The notes: generated from the letters alone by a model not told the origin. 64,000 nt of DNA from Butyrivibrio sp. LB2008 (GCF_000621565.1 NZ_JHXZ01000013.1:1-64000); one strand, 5' to 3'; positions 24,396 to 33,875 are shown, counted from the stretch's first letter. Numbers and translations are program-made.

Positions 24396-24935
24396 TCAAC
24401 TATTTCTAAAAATAGCTCCTTTTCTTTTATCAAGGGCAAATAATAATATCATTCCCAGGACGAAGCAGGAGATTAGTTCGCCTGCAAAAACTGTTGCCAT
24501 GAAGTAGGGGAGGGTTCCCTCGAAGTGGTAGACGTGGATGAGGACGAGAGGGACGATTATTGTGTTTGCAACGATTGGTGGGATGGGGGTGAGCCAGGTT
24601 CTGAGGTTATTTTTGCAATAAAAATCGGGATCTGATATTTTTTTTAATCCGTGTGCTATAAGGTAGGTTCCGAGGGCACCCAGAAGGGTTGCGATTGAAC
24701 CAAAGATTATATCGAGGAGCATACAGCCTGTAGTTATGTTTGCGATGATGCATCCGATGAAAAGGCCGGGAATTGCGGCAGGGGTGAAGAAAGGCAGAAT
24801 GGTAAGTGCCTCTGAGAAACGAACCTGGACTGCGTAGTTTGCAAGACCAAGCATGTTTGCAACGTGTGTGAGCACGACGTAGAGAGCTGCGATAACGGCA
24901 GCCTGAGTGATGAAAAGAGTTTTTTTGTTATTCAT
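24396..24935 (-). CDS. queT: Queuosine precursor transporter QueT
   Basis: This 179-residue integral membrane protein has about five predicted helices and the QueT features VRFSEALTILPFFTPAAIPGL and GCIIANITTGCMLLDIIFGS. QueT proteins are ECF-type substrate-specificity subunits for preQ1 or preQ0; they need an energising module (EcfAT) that is not in this window. AAGGAG precedes the ATG, directly after a candidate preQ1 riboswitch. Its presence suggests salvage of queuosine precursors. Confidence 0.85.
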   Translation of the reverse strand: MNNKKTLFITQAAVIAALYVVLTHVANMLGLANYAVQVRFSEALTILPFFTPAAIPGLFIGCIIANITTGCMLLDIIFGSIATLLGALGTYLIAHGLKKISDPDFYCKNNLRTWLTPIPPIVANTIIVPLVLIHVYHFEGTLPYFMATVFAGELISCFVLGMILLFALDKRKGAIFRNS

Positions 24936-24942
24936 TTGTAAT

Positions 24943-24985
24943 CTCCTTTAGTTTTGTTTAGTGTCAGGAAGGTTTCGAACTGACA
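24943..24985 (-). promoter_or_regulatory. Candidate class I preQ1 riboswitch
   Basis: On the minus strand, stem TGTCAG/CTGACA encloses a 12-nt loop TTCGAAACCTTC. The tail CTAAACAAAACTAAAGGAG then runs straight into the Shine-Dalgarno of queT. Small size, C-rich loop 3' side and an A-rich tail overlapping the ribosome site match the translational preQ1-I layout (compare the Thermoanaerobacter tail UUAACAAAACAAGG). The pseudoknot pairing is not perfect by eye. Confidence 0.5.
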
Positions 24986-25111
24986 TTACATAAGAATAGC
25001 ACCTTTTCCCTAAATATGCGATAATAAAAACTTAAGTTGGAAGAACTTCTATAAGAAAAACATCTATTAAGAAAGACACCTATTAGGAAAGACAGGAGGC
25101 TTGCGGGATTT

Positions 25112-25861
25112 ATGAGCAGAAACTATAAGTTTTTGATAAGTTATGACGGCACCAGGTTCTACGGATGGGAGAGGCAGCCGGGGAAAGAGATGACCATACA
25201 GGGGAAGCTTGAGAGCGTTCTTAATAAAATGGTGAATCTTCCCGAAGGAACGCTCAATCTTATAGGTGCGGGCAGGACGGATGCCGGAGTTCATGCAAGG
25301 GCGATGACTGCCAATATAGCGCTTGATACAAATATGACTGAAGATGAAATCAAGGAATATATGAACAAATATCTTCCCGAGGATATAAGTATCAACGATG
25401 TGAAGATATGCTCGGAGAGATTTCATTCAAGATATAACGCTCTTGGAAAGACGTACAGGTATACTTGCTGGTACGGCAATTCCAAGCCTGTTTTTGACAG
25501 GAAATATGTAACTGTGCTTGAGAAAAAGCCTGACGCTGATAAGATGAGAAAGGCAGCAGAGTTTCTTGTGGGCACACATGATTTTAAGAGTTTTTGCGGG
25601 AATAACCGCATGAAGAAATCTACCGTCAGATGTGTTGATTCGATAAAGATAGAAGAGAGCGGAAATTATATCAGATTCTATTTTCATGGGAACGGATTTT
25701 TGCAGAACATGGTTCGTATCCTTACGGGAACTTTACTGGAAGTCGGATACGGCAATATGGAGCCCGAATATGTAAAAGAAATCCTTGAATCATGTAAGCG
25801 GCAGAATGCAGGCCCGACGGCGCCTCCGATGGGCTTGTGTCTTATGAAGGTGGACTATTAA
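25112..25861 (+). CDS. truA: tRNA pseudouridine(38-40) synthase TruA
   Basis: The cytoplasmic enzyme makes pseudouridine at positions 38-40 of the tRNA anticodon stem-loop. At 249 residues it is typical. It opens with YKFLISYDGTRFYGWERQPG and contains the catalytic motif GRTDAGVHA with the conserved Asp (about residue 54). The C-terminal half has FHGNGFLQNMVRILTGTLLEVG. AGGAGG lies about 12 nt before the ATG. It stands alone, divergent from queT. Confidence 0.93.
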   Translation: MSRNYKFLISYDGTRFYGWERQPGKEMTIQGKLESVLNKMVNLPEGTLNLIGAGRTDAGVHARAMTANIALDTNMTEDEIKEYMNKYLPEDISINDVKICSERFHSRYNALGKTYRYTCWYGNSKPVFDRKYVTVLEKKPDADKMRKAAEFLVGTHDFKSFCGNNRMKKSTVRCVDSIKIEESGNYIRFYFHGNGFLQNMVRILTGTLLEVGYGNMEPEYVKEILESCKRQNAGPTAPPMGLCLMKVDY

Positions 25862-25957
25862 AAATAATTAAATTTAATAAAAATACGTTGATAATGATAG
25901 GGGTGTTAGCTTAATATAGTATTATTGTTAAACAAAAAAATAAATGAGGGGAAACTA

Positions 25958-27577
25958 ATGACTAAGAAAATCTTTTCTTCACTATCACGTATTGCGCTTT
26001 CTGCGATTGTGACACTCAGTGTCTTTTCTTTTATGGCGGTTGACGCCAAAGCGGAGGGAACAGGCTCCGTATCGATTTCATCGGCAACAATAAGTAACGA
26101 CGGGGAGAAAGTTACTGTTACCGCATCTGTAGCTCAGATGCCACAGAGCGATGACGGAAAGCTATATCTTTTTGCCGAGAAAGTTTATCAGAACGAACCT
26201 GTGGGATCACCTGTTGCATCAGTTGCGATGAATGCCGCGGTTACTTTTTCTTTTCCACTTGATTACAAAACTACAAAATGCAAATTATATGATAAGTTTC
26301 AGGTGGCCGTACTTTCAGGCGGAGCTTTCGTTCCTGTCTCCGGAACGCGCTACATAACCAATCCCGAAGCACTTGCAAAGGGATCACCCAAGAGAAAGAA
26401 TGCGGGTAAAAAAGGTCTTATCCTAGACGGAGCAAAGATCGGTAACGGCAATACAGAGGCTTCACAGCTTGGAGTACAGCAGGCCGCATATAATATAAAT
26501 CTTGAGGATGTTATCGGTGGCAACGGCGGAGTAGTCTTTGAGTATAACGGAAAAACTTATTATTATGACTCATCATATTTAAGCCAGTACGATCATGCAG
26601 TAAGAACTTGCACACAGCAGGGAATGGGCGTTACTATAGTTCTTTTGAACCCGTTTGCTCCCGGTGAAGAGTTCATGATATCTCCTTATTCAAGAGGGGC
26701 GCACTCACGCTATTACATGATGAACACATCAGATGATGTCGGACTTGAGAACCTTGAGGCGGTAGTAACATATCTTGCTTACAGATATAACGGACAGAAC
26801 GGCTTTGGCCAGGTAGATAACTGGGTTATAGGAAATGAAGTAAATGCCAAGAACGAATGGAACATCGCAAATGTTTCCGATGAGATGCTTTATGCACAGC
26901 TCTATGCCGATGAGCTCAGAGTATGTTACAATGCCATAAAGAGTAAAAATGAAAATGCACATGTGTGTGCAAGTTTCGATCATAACTGGACTTACAAAAA
27001 TACACCTTCTTACTTTTCCGCAAGAAGTCTTTTGGAAGCTATGAATGCCTGCATTGTGGCACAGGGTAATTTCGACTGGGCACTTGCACAGCATCCTTAT
27101 AATTATCCTATGGTATGGACATCGTTCTGGACACCTAAGAGCGAGGCTACAGCGGCTATGATAAGGCATGATATTGATACGCCTTACATCTCTATGCAGA
27201 ACATAGAGCAGCTCACTGATTATATGTGCCAGCCTGCAATGCGCAATACCAAAGGAGCTGTAAGACCTATTCTTCTTACGGAAGTCGGATATTCCTCAAC
27301 TCAGGGCGAGGAAGCTCAGGCAGCAGCTATCGTATATGCATATCAGAGAGCTTTGACGAATCGCTACATCAATATGATCGTCTTTAACAGACAGACTGAT
27401 TATCCGGTAGAGGTTGCGGATGGACTTTCTGTGGGACTTACGGCACAGGATGGTTACAGGAAGCTTGCTTTTGAGTTCTATCAGCAGATGAGCGGCCCAA
27501 GTGCGGGTTCTTATATTCAGAGAGCTGCCGCAAATGCCGGAATTGCCGATTGGAATGGCGCTATGTATGCAAGGTGA
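25958..27577 (+). CDS. Secreted DUF5722-like protein, probable glycosidase fold
   Basis: This 539-residue exported protein has a signal peptide (residues 1-30, ending VDAKAEG), an N-terminal beta-sandwich-like region (about 32-135) and a long domain resembling a TIM-barrel glycosidase. The latter has WVIGNEVNAKNEW (candidate acid/base Glu) and LLTEVGYSS (candidate nucleophile Glu), spaced as in clan A enzymes. I assign it to the DUF5722 family by overall sequence style; activity is inferred. ATG 25958 after GAGGGGAAACT is preferred to 25925. The gene downstream encodes a membrane glycosyltransferase, suggesting surface polysaccharide work. Confidence 0.7.
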   Translation: MTKKIFSSLSRIALSAIVTLSVFSFMAVDAKAEGTGSVSISSATISNDGEKVTVTASVAQMPQSDDGKLYLFAEKVYQNEPVGSPVASVAMNAAVTFSFPLDYKTTKCKLYDKFQVAVLSGGAFVPVSGTRYITNPEALAKGSPKRKNAGKKGLILDGAKIGNGNTEASQLGVQQAAYNINLEDVIGGNGGVVFEYNGKTYYYDSSYLSQYDHAVRTCTQQGMGVTIVLLNPFAPGEEFMISPYSRGAHSRYYMMNTSDDVGLENLEAVVTYLAYRYNGQNGFGQVDNWVIGNEVNAKNEWNIANVSDEMLYAQLYADELRVCYNAIKSKNENAHVCASFDHNWTYKNTPSYFSARSLLEAMNACIVAQGNFDWALAQHPYNYPMVWTSFWTPKSEATAAMIRHDIDTPYISMQNIEQLTDYMCQPAMRNTKGAVRPILLTEVGYSSTQGEEAQAAAIVYAYQRALTNRYINMIVFNRQTDYPVEVADGLSVGLTAQDGYRKLAFEFYQQMSGPSAGSYIQRAAANAGIADWNGAMYAR

Positions 27578-27606
27578 TCAAAAAAAATCGGTATAGGAAA
27601 TCGCTA

Positions 27607-29364
27607 ATGAGAATAATTGATTATTACAATTATATAGCTACGGCTGCCTGCGCTGTTATCGGCGCAGCAGCCGTTATTATTTACAAAAAGGAAAAAAGTG
27701 CGAGTGAAGCAAAAGAAGAAAAGGAAGCAAAAGAGCTTTCCGCCAAAGCTGCGTATATTGCCCTGACTGTAATACTTCTGTTAGCCGCAGCACTGCGCTT
27801 TATAGGGCTCGGAAGCATACCTGCGGGACTTCAGCAGGATGAGGCGTCGCTTGGATATGATGCTTTTGCGATCGCCAAATACGGAGTTGACAGAAACGGG
27901 TTTGCCTATCCGATATATCCGATAACATGGGGATGCGGAGGCGGAAGTCCGCTTATGATCTACATCAACGTCCTTACGATCAAATTGTTTGGCACGGGCG
28001 TTGTTAAGATGAGACTTTTGCCGGCAGTACTCGGAATCGCAACGGTGGGAGTTTTTTATCTTATATTAAAAGAGATTTTCGGCTCTTACAAAAAAGCTCT
28101 CTTTGGCGCGGCATTTCTTGCAATATGCCCGTGGCACATCATTCTCTCAAGGTGGAGCCTTGACAGCAATATCATGCCGTTTACGCTTGGACTTTCGGTA
28201 TACCTGTTCATCCTTGGAATAAAGACAGAGAAGACGCTTATATACTGCCTCAGCGCGGCGTCATATGCTTTATGTATGTACAGCTACGGATCGGCTACGA
28301 TAGTGGTGCCTATTCACTTGCTTCTCATAAGTATCTATTGTCTTAAGAAAAAGATCCTTGGCATAAAGCAACTGATAGCGGCAGTGATTACATTTGTTGT
28401 TGTATTTGCACCGCTCCTGGTATTTTATGCGGTAAATTACCTTGGACTTCCCGAGATAGTGACGGATAGTTTTTCTTTCAACAAGTTTACGGCGTCAAGG
28501 CAGGAGGAAGTATTTCTTTCTCTTGATGCAAGCCTTCCCGCGGCGCTCCTGGCGAATCTGAAACAGCTTCTTATCACTATGACAATAGGCGACAATGATG
28601 AGATGAAATGCCACTTTATCCCGGGATTTGCAACTCTTTTTGAGTTTACGTTTCCTATAACTTTCCTTGGAATATTTCTTGGAAAAAAAGCTTTTTCAAA
28701 AGGAAAAGATAATGCAGAAGAGGGCAACCCGGTGCCTTTTACTGAAAAGAAAAGATATGCGATGGATGCCGTATTTGTGACACTTCTTATTTCCTGCGTG
28801 GCTCTTGCGATTGGAATAAGAGCGGATGTCAGCAGAATGGTAATGATATTCCTTCCGCTTATATATTTTATGGTAAAAGGGATTTCTTTTATCTGGGACA
28901 GATACTGCGTCGGGGCATATGTTGTAATGGGCGTTCTCGTTATTGCTACGGGACTTTTTGTAAAAGATTATTTCTTGGAATTTAATGATATGACCTCGGG
29001 CATATTTATGCCGGGATACGGCGAGGCGGCTAAAAGAGCTTATGAAATAGCAGGGGATGAAAAACAGATTTATTCGACATATGAAGATCTGTCGGCGCCC
29101 TTTATGCTTGCTCTTTATTATACCGATTACGATCCTGTCAAATTCGCGGATACTGTCGTATACAAAGATGAGGCAGCAGAATTCAGGATTGCGGAGAGCT
29201 TTGGGAATTTCAGTTTTGAACTTCCGGAAGATTATGCAAGTGCTGAATACCGCGACGCGGTGCTTATCCTTGGAAGCTCCGAGATTGGGAATATAGATTC
29301 CGATTCGGGATGCACAATAGAAAATTTCGGAAAGTACTCGGTAGTGTACAGGGATTCCGAATAA
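27607..29364 (+). CDS. Membrane glycosyltransferase, GT39/PMT-like
   Basis: The 585-residue polytopic membrane protein has about 11-12 predicted helices. The first extracellular loop has LQQDEASLGYDAFAIAKYG, where the Asp-Glu pair matches the catalytic acidic motif of GT39/ArnT-type lipid-linked sugar transferases. A soluble C-terminal segment (about 500-585) follows the last helix. ATG 27607 after AGGAAATCGCTA is favoured over 27550, which would overlap the upstream gene. The acceptor is unknown: protein, teichoic acid or exopolysaccharide. Confidence 0.75.
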   Translation: MRIIDYYNYIATAACAVIGAAAVIIYKKEKSASEAKEEKEAKELSAKAAYIALTVILLLAAALRFIGLGSIPAGLQQDEASLGYDAFAIAKYGVDRNGFAYPIYPITWGCGGGSPLMIYINVLTIKLFGTGVVKMRLLPAVLGIATVGVFYLILKEIFGSYKKALFGAAFLAICPWHIILSRWSLDSNIMPFTLGLSVYLFILGIKTEKTLIYCLSAASYALCMYSYGSATIVVPIHLLLISIYCLKKKILGIKQLIAAVITFVVVFAPLLVFYAVNYLGLPEIVTDSFSFNKFTASRQEEVFLSLDASLPAALLANLKQLLITMTIGDNDEMKCHFIPGFATLFEFTFPITFLGIFLGKKAFSKGKDNAEEGNPVPFTEKKRYAMDAVFVTLLISCVALAIGIRADVSRMVMIFLPLIYFMVKGISFIWDRYCVGAYVVMGVLVIATGLFVKDYFLEFNDMTSGIFMPGYGEAAKRAYEIAGDEKQIYSTYEDLSAPFMLALYYTDYDPVKFADTVVYKDEAAEFRIAESFGNFSFELPEDYASAEYRDAVLILGSSEIGNIDSDSGCTIENFGKYSVVYRDSE

Positions 29365-29377
29365 AAGATTTATATAA

Positions 29378-29440
29378 AAAGAACTGCTCCATAGTTATGG
29401 CGGCGCGTAAAGAGTCGCCATAACTATGGAGCAGTTCTTT
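29378..29440. terminator. Bidirectional terminator
   Basis: A 25-bp stem (AAAGAACTGCTCCATAGTTA and its complement) has an A-run on one side and a T-run on the other. It lies between convergent genes (GT39-like on + and ABC-F on −). Confidence 0.85.
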
Positions 29441-29460
29441 GTTTTATCAATAGAAATTTA

Positions 29461-31422
29461 TCAGTTGTCTTCGGATGAGAGCTCTTCCCACTCGTCGTAG
29501 AGTTTGGCAAGCTTATCCTGAATTTCTGTCTGTTCATCGGTGAGCTTACGAAGCTTTGCAAGATCTGTTCCGATGGAAGGATCTGAGAGGGCTTCCGTGA
29601 TCTCGCCGTCTCTTTCTTCGAGCTTTGCGATTTCTTCTTCGCATTTTTTTAGTGCGGCTTCGATTTTCTTTCTTCTTGCCTTGTCCTCTTTCTGAGCTTT
29701 GTAGTCGTTGCTTCCGGATGAAGGAGCGGAAGAGGAGCTTGCAGTGGAAGAAGACGTGGCGGGACTTCCGATGGAGCTTGTTCCTGTGTCGGAGGTTCCG
29801 AAAGTATTCTGCATTTTCTCCTCGACATGCTCGATGTAATAGTCATAGTTTCCGATGTAGTTCACCATGCTCTTACGTGTGAGGTCAAGGATTCTGGTCG
29901 CTGTCTTATTTATGAAATATCTGTCGTGGCTTACGTAGAGTACTGTTCCTTCGTAGCCTGAAATGGCAGATTCAAGGATTTCTTTACTTGTTATATCAAG
30001 GTGGTTTGTAGGCTCGTCGAGGATCAGGAAGTTTGCGTCGGACAGCATGAGCTTTGCAAGGCTGACTCTGCCTTTTTCTCCACCCGAAAGGTCACCGATT
30101 CTCTTAAATACATCATCTCCGGTGAAAAGAAATGCTGCGAGCGTGTTTCTGATCTCTGTATTGTTGAGCGACGGATATGCGTCCTGAAGCTCATCAAACA
30201 AGGTCTTGTTATCATTAAGAACGTGGTGCTCCTGGTCGTAGTAACCAATCTCAACTTTGGTTCCGAGCGTGATCTTTCCGCTGTCAATACTCTCAAGACC
30301 GTTGATCATCTTAAGGAGAGTGGTCTTACCCGTTCCGTTGTCACCGATGATCGCAACGTGCTCGCCTTTTTTGATCTCGAAGCTTATATTGGAAAAGAGC
30401 TCCTGATTTCCGAAGGACTTGGAAAGATTGTCGGCTTCAAGTACATCTTTTCCGCTTTCGCAGGAAGGCTTGAGCGAGATCTTCATGCTGTCGTCAATAG
30501 TTGTGGGCTTATCGATGCGCACAACCTTATCGAGCATCTTTTCACGGCTCTCGGCGCGTTTTATGGATTTCTCGCGGTTAAAGGATTTTAATTTGGCGAT
30601 TACGTCTTCCTGATGCTTAATTTCTTGTTGCTGCTTCATATAGGCGCTCCACTGCGCGAGTCTTTTCTGCTCTTTTTTAACGGAGTAAGCGCTGTAGTTG
30701 CCGACAAAGCTTGAAACAATAGTATTTTCAACTTCTATGACTTTGCCTACGATCTTATCAAGGAAATATCTGTCGTGGGAGACGATGAGTACGGCTCCTT
30801 TGTAATTGAGAAGATAGTTCTCAAGCCATCTTATAGAAGTCATATCAAGGTGGTTCGTGGGCTCGTCGAGGATGATGAGATCCGGTGAGCTCAGAAGAAG
30901 CTTACCGAGAGCAACTCGTGTCTTTTGTCCTCCCGAGAGGGTAGAGATCTTCTTGGTGAGATCGTCCTCAGAAAAGCCAAGGCCCTTTGCCACGCCCGTA
31001 ACTTCGCTCTGCCATGAATAGCCGGACATTCTCTGGAACTGTTCGTTCATAAAAGTATATCTGTCCATGAGTCGGGCAAGTTCATCACCTGTAACGTGCT
31101 TCATTTCTTCCTCGGCGGCTCTGATATTTTCCTCAAGCTCGATGACGTGTTTTTTTACCTCCATGAGTTCTTCAAAGATGGTATTCTCCGTCTGAACGTT
31201 CTGGTTCTGAGCCAGATATCCCCATGTGACATCCTTTGAAAAAGTCACTTCGCCGCTGTCAGCCGCAAGCTGACCGATTATTATCTTAAGAAGAGTTGTC
31301 TTTCCTGCGCCGTTTATTCCGACGATGGCAGCCTTTTCGTTGTTCTCTATATGAAAAGAAGCACCTTTAAGGATGTCTTTTCCGTCAAATGATTTATTAA
31401 TATTATGTACCGATAAAATCAT
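29461..31422 (-). CDS. ABC-F family ATPase (YdiF/Uup-like)
   Basis: The 653-residue protein has two ABC domains and no membrane segment. Domain 1: Walker A GINGAGKTT, signature LSGGQKTRVALGK, Walker B LIILDEPTNHLD. Domain 2: GDNGTGKTT, LSGGEKGRVSLAK, LILDEPTNHLD. A charged linker (about 240-315) joins them. The C-terminus has a Ser/Thr-rich linker (about 550-570) then a coiled coil rich in Lys and Glu. ABC-F proteins act on the ribosome, modulating translation or giving antibiotic protection; the long C-terminal coiled coil fits housekeeping YdiF/Uup more than resistance subtypes. ATG 31422 with GGAGAAG upstream is preferred to the longer frame from 31467. Confidence 0.9.
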   Translation of the reverse strand: MILSVHNINKSFDGKDILKGASFHIENNEKAAIVGINGAGKTTLLKIIIGQLAADSGEVTFSKDVTWGYLAQNQNVQTENTIFEELMEVKKHVIELEENIRAAEEEMKHVTGDELARLMDRYTFMNEQFQRMSGYSWQSEVTGVAKGLGFSEDDLTKKISTLSGGQKTRVALGKLLLSSPDLIILDEPTNHLDMTSIRWLENYLLNYKGAVLIVSHDRYFLDKIVGKVIEVENTIVSSFVGNYSAYSVKKEQKRLAQWSAYMKQQQEIKHQEDVIAKLKSFNREKSIKRAESREKMLDKVVRIDKPTTIDDSMKISLKPSCESGKDVLEADNLSKSFGNQELFSNISFEIKKGEHVAIIGDNGTGKTTLLKMINGLESIDSGKITLGTKVEIGYYDQEHHVLNDNKTLFDELQDAYPSLNNTEIRNTLAAFLFTGDDVFKRIGDLSGGEKGRVSLAKLMLSDANFLILDEPTNHLDITSKEILESAISGYEGTVLYVSHDRYFINKTATRILDLTRKSMVNYIGNYDYYIEHVEEKMQNTFGTSDTGTSSIGSPATSSSTASSSSAPSSGSNDYKAQKEDKARRKKIEAALKKCEEEIAKLEERDGEITEALSDPSIGTDLAKLRKLTDEQTEIQDKLAKLYDEWEELSSEDN

Positions 31423-31624
31423 GATTCTTCTCCGAAATTTGTATATAGCAACACCACATTTTAGCATGCCGGCGCGGATATGAAAAGACGTGCCAAACGT
31501 AAGTGTGTGACAGCTGCGGTTATTGAATAATGGAAAATTATATGATAGGATGTTAAAAGATTGTTGATATGCAATTAACTTTTGCGTTATAAAAAATATT
31601 TAGCTTATAAGAGATGGTGAAGTT

Positions 31625-32122
31625 ATGAATGATACATCAAAAGATGAAAAGCAGACTATTGCTGAACTGGTGCGACCGAGTACGGAGGGATTGCCAATTA
31701 AATATGAACTGGCTTGCAGAGAGGCGGACGTCGGAATGTCGTGGGCCAAAATACTTGGATATGCGGTCTATCTGGATGGGGGCATTTTCTCAGTGCTAGC
31801 CGGATATATTTATATCATGAATGGTATTGATGAATGGCATTGGTCGGGACAAGTTTCAAAGTTGTATATATGGCTTGCTATAGCATGTTTGATATATGCG
31901 GTTATTTCATTTTGGGCTTCATATGCAATTTTACAGAGAAAAAAGTATGCCTCCAAAACTGTGATGTTGGCGCATATTATACTTGTAGTGTTTTTGCTTG
32001 TGGGGTTTTTAACTGAAGACGGAAAGGGGCTTGCCATAGTTGGAATACCTGTTTTGATTTTTTTGTTTCTTATAAATAAAGAGTATTTTGATCAGAGAAA
32101 GAACATTTTTATTTTAGATTAG
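31625..32122 (+). CDS. Small membrane protein, paralogue of the next gene
   Basis: The 165-residue protein has a hydrophilic N-terminus with KYELACREADVGMSWAKILGYAVY, then four predicted membrane helices. The neighbour at 32146 contains KYEIAFKEAELGVKWADFLAYGI at the same place, so they are paralogues differing in the N-terminal extension. AGAGATGGTGAAGTT lies before the ATG. The function is unknown. It opens the AT-rich island of small genes. Confidence 0.65.
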   Translation: MNDTSKDEKQTIAELVRPSTEGLPIKYELACREADVGMSWAKILGYAVYLDGGIFSVLAGYIYIMNGIDEWHWSGQVSKLYIWLAIACLIYAVISFWASYAILQRKKYASKTVMLAHIILVVFLLVGFLTEDGKGLAIVGIPVLIFLFLINKEYFDQRKNIFILD

Positions 32123-32145
32123 TAGTTGATCAGTGGAGAAAAGAT

Positions 32146-32679
32146 ATGGCTTTTTGTAAAAAATGTGGAGCACTTATTGAAGAAGGCGAACAAATATGCC
32201 ATGCATGTCATGAAAAGACACTGCAAGCAAAAGAGAGAATGGAAGAGAAAAAGAAGTCGCTTCCCAATAAGTATGAAATAGCATTTAAAGAGGCAGAACT
32301 TGGAGTTAAATGGGCTGATTTTCTTGCATATGGAATATGCCTTCCGGAATTGGTTATTTTAGCATTGGTTTTTATTTATGATATTTTTTCATATCATGAA
32401 TTCTTTATCTGTTGCAAATCGGTAATAGGTTGTGCTATGGCAACCTGGGCTATGCATGAGATTGTATACAGAAGAAAAAAGGTTATAAAAGCAGTACGCG
32501 CGTTTTATGCTTCGAATATCATTCTTGATTTTTTAACTATATGTTATTTTACGAATTTAGATTATGACGTGGTGCCGTTCTTTGTTCTGCGTATAATATT
32601 TTTTGGAATATGTCTATGGAAAAATGACAGTTACTTCGGTAAAAGAAAGGATATATTTGTGTTTGATGTGCCAAATTAA
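32146..32679 (+). CDS. Zinc-ribbon membrane protein
   Basis: The 177-residue protein begins with a zinc ribbon (CKKCGALIEEGEQICHACHE, two CxxC pairs, residues 4-23). A charged segment and about four membrane helices follow. The central KYEIAFKEAELGVKWADF block marks it as a paralogue of the preceding gene, which lacks the ribbon. The gap between the genes is 23 bp, so they are likely co-transcribed. The function is unknown. Confidence 0.7.
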   Translation: MAFCKKCGALIEEGEQICHACHEKTLQAKERMEEKKKSLPNKYEIAFKEAELGVKWADFLAYGICLPELVILALVFIYDIFSYHEFFICCKSVIGCAMATWAMHEIVYRRKKVIKAVRAFYASNIILDFLTICYFTNLDYDVVPFFVLRIIFFGICLWKNDSYFGKRKDIFVFDVPN

Positions 32680-32704
32680 ACGGGCAGCAGATTAGTAAGC
32701 GATT

Positions 32705-33169
32705 ATGAGAGTTATTTGCGATGATGAAGAATATAACCTGATATGGGATCATATATTTAATGAGTTTTGCTTCAAGCCGTCATATGCTGATTGGAAAGAT
32801 CAACCGTGGATAAGTGTTCCACAGCCAAGCAAATCTTATAAGATAGCGCCTGCTTGCTGGGATGAGAAGATGGAAGTATCAGTTAATTCCATGTTTGAGC
32901 AAATTTCATCAGGTTCGGTATATGCACTTGATTATCAACATGATTGTTTTGAGTTTGAGCCGGCTGAGCATATCCCTTATGATTACAGCTATTATGATGA
33001 GCAAAGAGGCGTAAATATATATTTTCCAAGCTATTATCCCAATGGGGACTATCACTTTTTTATTGATAAAGGCTGGAGCTTTGGATTGTTCGGTCATCCC
33101 TGGAAGCAGGAGATTGTGGTGTGGGGGAAAGAGCTGATAGAGATGTTTGATAAGCTGGTAAATATGTAA
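32705..33169 (+). CDS. DUF2716-family protein
   Basis: The 154-residue soluble protein carries the DUF2716 landmarks: WDHIFNEFCFKPS near the N-terminus, YALDYQHDCFEFEP in the middle, and a C-terminal FPSYYPNGDYHFFIDKGWSF ending in LFGHPWKQEIVVWGKEL. Members have no established biochemical role and often occur among immunity or accessory genes next to toxin loci. It is complete and intact. The start follows a weak ribosome site. Confidence 0.75.
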   Translation: MRVICDDEEYNLIWDHIFNEFCFKPSYADWKDQPWISVPQPSKSYKIAPACWDEKMEVSVNSMFEQISSGSVYALDYQHDCFEFEPAEHIPYDYSYYDEQRGVNIYFPSYYPNGDYHFFIDKGWSFGLFGHPWKQEIVVWGKELIEMFDKLVNM

Positions 33170-33196
33170 TGATATGACATCTTAAATGAAATTACA

Positions 33197-33316
33197 GAAA
33201 TCCGCACCAGCTGCGGATTTCGTGAGAAAGTGATTCAGGTGGCAAATAGGCCCTGCGACGAAGTCGCTTTGAATGGCCTGTTTGCAAGCATCTTGAATCT
33301 TTGATTCAAGATGTCA
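33197..33316 (+). repeat. Three-hairpin repeat element, copy B
   Basis: A hairpin GAAATCCGCA/TGCGGATTTC (33197-33221) leads into the shared head CGTGAGAAAGTGATT. The outer stem CAAATAGGCC (33243-33252) pairs with GGCCTGTTTG (33275-33284). Inside it is GCGACGAAGTCGC (33255-33267). A final 11-bp stem pairs 33289-33299 with 33303-33313 over loop TTT. Compared with copy A at 2113, several stem pairs are changed on both sides, including the inner closing T-A to G-C. Confidence 0.65.
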
Positions 33317-33368
33317 TGCTTTTTTGTGATATATGGACAGATTATGTTTTGGATAGGCAGGCATTAGG

Positions 33369-33875
33369 ATGAAGGCGTTGTTTAAGCGATTAGTGGATAT
33401 TTGGGAACATCCCACATTATCACAACTAAATAAAATGCTGTTAGTTTTGTATATTATATGCATACCGATAGCTATTGTGATAGTGATAAATATTTTTAAT
33501 ATGCAAGATAAGTGGATAGCTGATAACAGGAGCAATATCCAAAAATATGAAGCTACAGTGATAAATTGTGTACAAGTAGGCGGAAGGAGCCCGCGTTACG
33601 AAATTTATTTACATTTATCAGATGATACTCATATAAATGTCGAGTATGAGGAAAAGAAGGAAGGTACGGTTGATTTCTATAAAATTACCGTCAATAATCA
33701 GAATTACTACGGTTTTAATGTATATGAGCTGTATTCCGCAGTCATGTTTTTTAGAGAGTGTTTATTTGCAATACTTGAACTGGTTATTGTCGGAGGCCCG
33801 ATATGTCTGTATTCCTGGTTAAGAGATGAGAATGGATATCGTTGGATCATAGATAAAAGGTATAAGAGAATCTGA
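33369..33875 (+). CDS. Small membrane protein with DUF3592-like layout
   Basis: The 168-residue protein has a membrane helix at about 20-43, an external beta-rich segment (about 55-115, EATVINCVQVGGRSPRYEIYL) and a second helix at about 122-148. Two helices flanking a small beta domain resemble DUF3592 proteins, but similarity by eye is weak. It stands among other small genes of unknown function. Confidence 0.5.
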   Translation: MKALFKRLVDIWEHPTLSQLNKMLLVLYIICIPIAIVIVINIFNMQDKWIADNRSNIQKYEATVINCVQVGGRSPRYEIYLHLSDDTHINVEYEEKKEGTVDFYKITVNNQNYYGFNVYELYSAVMFFRECLFAILELVIVGGPICLYSWLRDENGYRWIIDKRYKRI

